Shown: positions 6,584 through 8,263 of the stretch, piece after piece
How the letters are laid out: each line of letters opens with the position of its first letter
How positions within the stretch are numbered: position 1 is the stretch's first letter
NCBI GenBank assembly: GCA_024689165.1
Contig: JAILDS010000187.1
Span: forward strand, 1 to 8,263
Source: Clostridia bacterium
GTDB taxonomy: Bacteria; Bacillota; Clostridia; Oscillospirales; Acutalibacteraceae
DNA: 8,263 bases
Reading direction: 5' to 3'
The notes under the pieces: generated by a model
Seen by the model: the letters and a program-made list of their open reading frames with translations, nothing else
Told to the model about the DNA's origin: nothing
The model's database searches: none
Translations under genes and position numbers: made by a program

Positions 6584-7633
6584 ATGAAGAGATTTTTACG
6601 CCTCGTTTGTGTTTTTCTCGTCCCCGCGTTCCTGTTTTCCGCGTGCGGGGGCGCTGAGCCGTATTCTGTTTCCGGCTTCGCGATGGGCTCCGCGGTCGGC
6701 GTGAAGCTCTGGGCCGACGCCGATACCGACGCTCAGAGCGCCGCGTACGGCATCCTCGACGCAGTCAACGCCCTCGACGCCAGGATAAGCGCGACAAAAA
6801 GCACCTCGCTGATCTATCGGCTCAACGCCGCCTCCGTCGGCGTGCAGGCCAACGAGGACTTCATCGAGTTCATGCTGGGCATAGTCCGTATCTGCGCGGC
6901 GACGGGCGGCGCGCTCGACGTCACCACGGGCACGCTGACGAAGCTCTGGGACGTTGAGAGCGAGACGCCCCGCGTCCCGTCCGACGAAGAGATCGCCGAT
7001 GCCCTCTCGTTCGTCGATTTCACGCAGCTCACGCTCGACGCGGAAAGAGGGCTCGTCATGAAGGGCGAGGGCCAGCTCGTCGACCTCGGCGCCGTCGGCA
7101 AGGGCGCCGCCTGCGACGCCGCCTACGACGTCCTCGCGCGCACCTCGTCGAGCGCGGTCGTCGACGTCGGAGGCTCCATACTGCTCTACGGGCGCAATAC
7201 CAAAGGCTCCGGCGCGTGGCCGGTGGGCGTTCGGGACCCGGAGGGCTCCGCGAACGACCTTATAGGGACCCTTTCGCTCACCGTGGGCGACAAGAGCGGC
7301 GCGTGTTACGTTTCTACCTCCGGCAGCTATGAAAAGTATTTCGAGCTCGACGGCAAACGCTACCATCACATAATGGATCCGTCGACGGGACGGCCCGCAG
7401 ACAGCGGGCTCAGGGCGGTCACCGTCGTCAGCCGCATCTCGGGTCTGTACGCGGACGCTTTTTCGACCGCGTTCTTCATCATGGGCCCCGACGCCGTCGG
7501 GAGCCTGCTCGAAGCCTACGAGCTCGAGGCGATGTTCGTCACGGAGGACGGAAGGATCCTTCTCACGGACGGGCTGTACGACGTTTTCGAGCTTGCCGAA
7601 GGGAAGGAATATACCGTTGAAAGGCTCGCGTAG
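6584..7633 (+). CDS. apbE: FAD:protein FMN transferase, ApbE family lipoprotein
   Basis: Covalently attaches FMN, from FAD, to Ser/Thr residues of exported or membrane flavoproteins such as RnfG/NqrC-type and FMN-binding-domain proteins; it acts outside the membrane. The 349-residue product has a lipoprotein signal peptide, MKRFLRLVCVFLVPAFLFSAC, with lipidation expected at C21. Family motifs follow: GSAVGV (35-40), GGALDVTTGTLTKLW (108-122), VDLGAVGKGAACDAA (166-180), VVDVGGSILLYG (192-203), HHIMDPSTGRP (261-271) and ADAFSTA (290-296), whose D291 and T295 match the metal-binding positions. I chose ATG 6584 because it gives a perfect lipoprotein signal and there is no other suitable start. 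A TTG further upstream would require translating the promoter. No clear ribosome binding site precedes the ATG. The 3' end overlaps the next gene by 17 bp, implying an operon. The target flavoprotein is not in the window unless it is the truncated last gene. Confidence 0.95.
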   Translation: MKRFLRLVCVFLVPAFLFSACGGAEPYSVSGFAMGSAVGVKLWADADTDAQSAAYGILDAVNALDARISATKSTSLIYRLNAASVGVQANEDFIEFMLGIVRICAATGGALDVTTGTLTKLWDVESETPRVPSDEEIADALSFVDFTQLTLDAERGLVMKGEGQLVDLGAVGKGAACDAAYDVLARTSSSAVVDVGGSILLYGRNTKGSGAWPVGVRDPEGSANDLIGTLSLTVGDKSGACYVSTSGSYEKYFELDGKRYHHIMDPSTGRPADSGLRAVTVVSRISGLYADAFSTAFFIMGPDAVGSLLEAYELEAMFVTEDGRILLTDGLYDVFELAEGKEYTVERLA

Positions 7634-7991
7634 CGGCACGGCGGGGGTAAAGCGCGCCGACGTCGTTATCGCCGCGGCGGTGCTGCTCACAGCCCTCGGC
7701 CTCATCGCGGCGCGTTTGTTCGCGCCCGGCGCAGTGTACGCCGTCGTCACCGTTGACGGCGCGGAGGCGGCCAGGGTCCGGCTCGACTCGGCCTCCGGCG
7801 TTATATATGAAGACGGTCACGTCACCGTCGTTTCGGAAAACGGCGCCGTGCGGGTCGCGGATTCGGACTGCCCGGACAAGACCTGCGTAAGGACCGGCAG
7901 GCTTTCGAGAGCCGGCGACCGCGCCGTGTGCGTGCCCAACAGGACCGTCGTGGAGCTCACCGGCGGCGAGGACAGGATAGTTACGTACTGA
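7617..7991 (+). CDS. Membrane-anchored NusG domain II protein
   Basis: A 124-residue protein of the NusG_II family (PF07009), which despite its name is not a transcription factor; it is a small extracytoplasmic domain commonly found beside ApbE and flavin or quinone-related genes in Firmicutes. An N-terminal membrane helix spans about 15-35 (VVIAAAVLLTALGLIAA). The diagnostic part is SDCPDKTCVRTGRLSRAGD (83-101) followed by VCVPNRTVVEL (104-114), with cysteines at 85, 90 and 105. Its biochemical role is not established. I chose TTG at 7617, inside the end of apbE, because AAGGA (7604-7608) lies 8 nt upstream and the remaining N-terminus is short and basic. An in-frame TTG at 7593 is possible but would put that ribosome binding site inside the gene. 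No ATG start is available. Overlap with apbE implies translational coupling. Family assignment is from remembered motifs. Confidence 0.87.
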   Translation: MKGSRSGTAGVKRADVVIAAAVLLTALGLIAARLFAPGAVYAVVTVDGAEAARVRLDSASGVIYEDGHVTVVSENGAVRVADSDCPDKTCVRTGRLSRAGDRAVCVPNRTVVELTGGEDRIVTY

Positions 7992-7996
7992 AGCGA

Positions 7997-8113
7997 GGGT
8001 ATAGGCAATAGGGTATAGGGAATAGGCAATAGGCAGCAGGGAATAGGATCTGACCCCTTATTCCTCATTCCTCATTCCTAATTACTACTCCCTATTCCCT
8101 ACCCCCTACTCCC
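7997..8113. repeat. Inverted heptanucleotide array, copy B
   Basis: Seven consecutive GGGAATA-like heptads (7997-8045; variants such as GGCAATA and GGGTATA) are followed by the 12-bp core GGATCTGACCCC (8046-8057) and then eight TATTCCC-like heptads (8058-8113; variants such as TCATTCC and TACTCCC). The two arms are imperfect reverse complements, so either strand could fold into a long mismatched hairpin. No frame reads through it as a credible gene. It starts 5 bp after the NusG_II stop and ends 34 bp before the next start codon. It lacks the T tract of an intrinsic terminator. The period and symmetry are seen directly; the function is unknown. Confidence 0.85.
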
Positions 8114-8147
8114 TTCAAGGCACATTATTATTGAAAGGAAGATATAC

Positions 8148-8263
8148 ATGAAAAACACGCTCAAAACCGCGCTGGTTCTCCTGCTGAGCCTCGCGCTGCT
8201 CCTTCCCGCCGCGTCCGTGGCGTTCGCCGAGAACGGCCCCCTCTCCGAAAAGGTGTGGGACGA
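8148..8263 (+). CDS. N-terminus of an exported protein, cut by window edge
   Basis: Only 38 complete codons are present. They encode a classic secretory signal peptide: MKNTLKTA, a leucine-rich core (9-19), and an AFA site (25-27) with cleavage expected before E28. The mature start is ENGPLSEKVWD. There is no lipobox cysteine. The ATG is preceded by AAAGGA (8134-8139) with an 8-nt spacer, supporting the start. No convincing promoter is visible between the heptad array and the gene, so it may be transcribed from the apbE promoter through the array. From its position after apbE and the NusG_II gene it could be an FMN-binding flavinylation substrate or another envelope redox protein, but nothing in the visible residues shows this and the product is unidentified. 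Confidence 0.82.
   Translation, partial: MKNTLKTALVLLLSLALLLPAASVAFAENGPLSEKVWD

Noticed and set aside
6596..7750. A 384-codon minus-strand frame
   Set aside because: It is antisense to apbE and the NusG_II gene, whose motifs are clear; no start signal or domain supports it.
7997..8113. CRISPR array
   Set aside because: Units are 7 bp with no longer repeats or unique spacers, and no cas gene is nearby.

Overview
The window looks like a piece of a GC-rich clostridial (Bacillota) chromosome, most likely from a gut anaerobe of the Oscillospirales type. The basis is indirect: strong AGGAGG-type ribosome binding sites, sigma-A-type promoters in short AT-rich gaps between GC-rich genes, a secreted BspA-like leucine-rich-repeat protein carrying a dockerin, and an ApbE lipoprotein gene overlapping a NusG-domain-II gene. 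No rRNA or other taxonomic marker is present, so the placement is an inference.

Region 1 (1-3874, minus strand) is an amino-acid operon read from right to left: hom (homoserine dehydrogenase), lysC (aspartate kinase) and glyA (serine hydroxymethyltransferase). A promoter with a 17-bp spacer lies about 30 bp upstream of hom. The hom stop and lysC start share one base (TGATG), and glyA follows lysC after 87 bp. The first two enzymes are steps 1 and 3 of the aspartate pathway to threonine and methionine; GlyA makes glycine and one-carbon units. lysC carries an internal in-frame GTG behind a perfect AAGGAGGT, which suggests a separately translated regulatory beta subunit.

Region 2 (about 3830-4186) has no gene. 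It holds the hom promoter, about 50 bases in which I see nothing (3875-3927), a degenerate 7-bp-period repeat array, a 97-bp compound palindrome, three more heptads, and a strong intrinsic terminator for the gene to the right.

Region 3 (4187-6469, minus strand) is one large secreted protein: signal peptide, an extremely acidic tyrosine-rich tract, BspA-like leucine-rich repeats, an internal dockerin, and an unassigned C-terminal domain. Its promoter lies back to back with that of the next gene; the two -35 boxes are 8 bp apart.

Region 4 (6584-8263, plus strand) is an extracytoplasmic flavin/redox-type cluster: apbE (FAD:protein FMN transferase, a predicted lipoprotein whose start codon sits at the predicted transcription start), an overlapping membrane-anchored NusG-domain-II protein, then a second heptad array arranged as two inverted arms, then the first 38 codons of another secreted protein cut by the window edge.

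The metabolic genes are ordinary. The least explained material is the repeat DNA: two loci of 7-bp-period arrays that share a GATC-containing core in opposite orientation, one of them next to a compound palindromic element.
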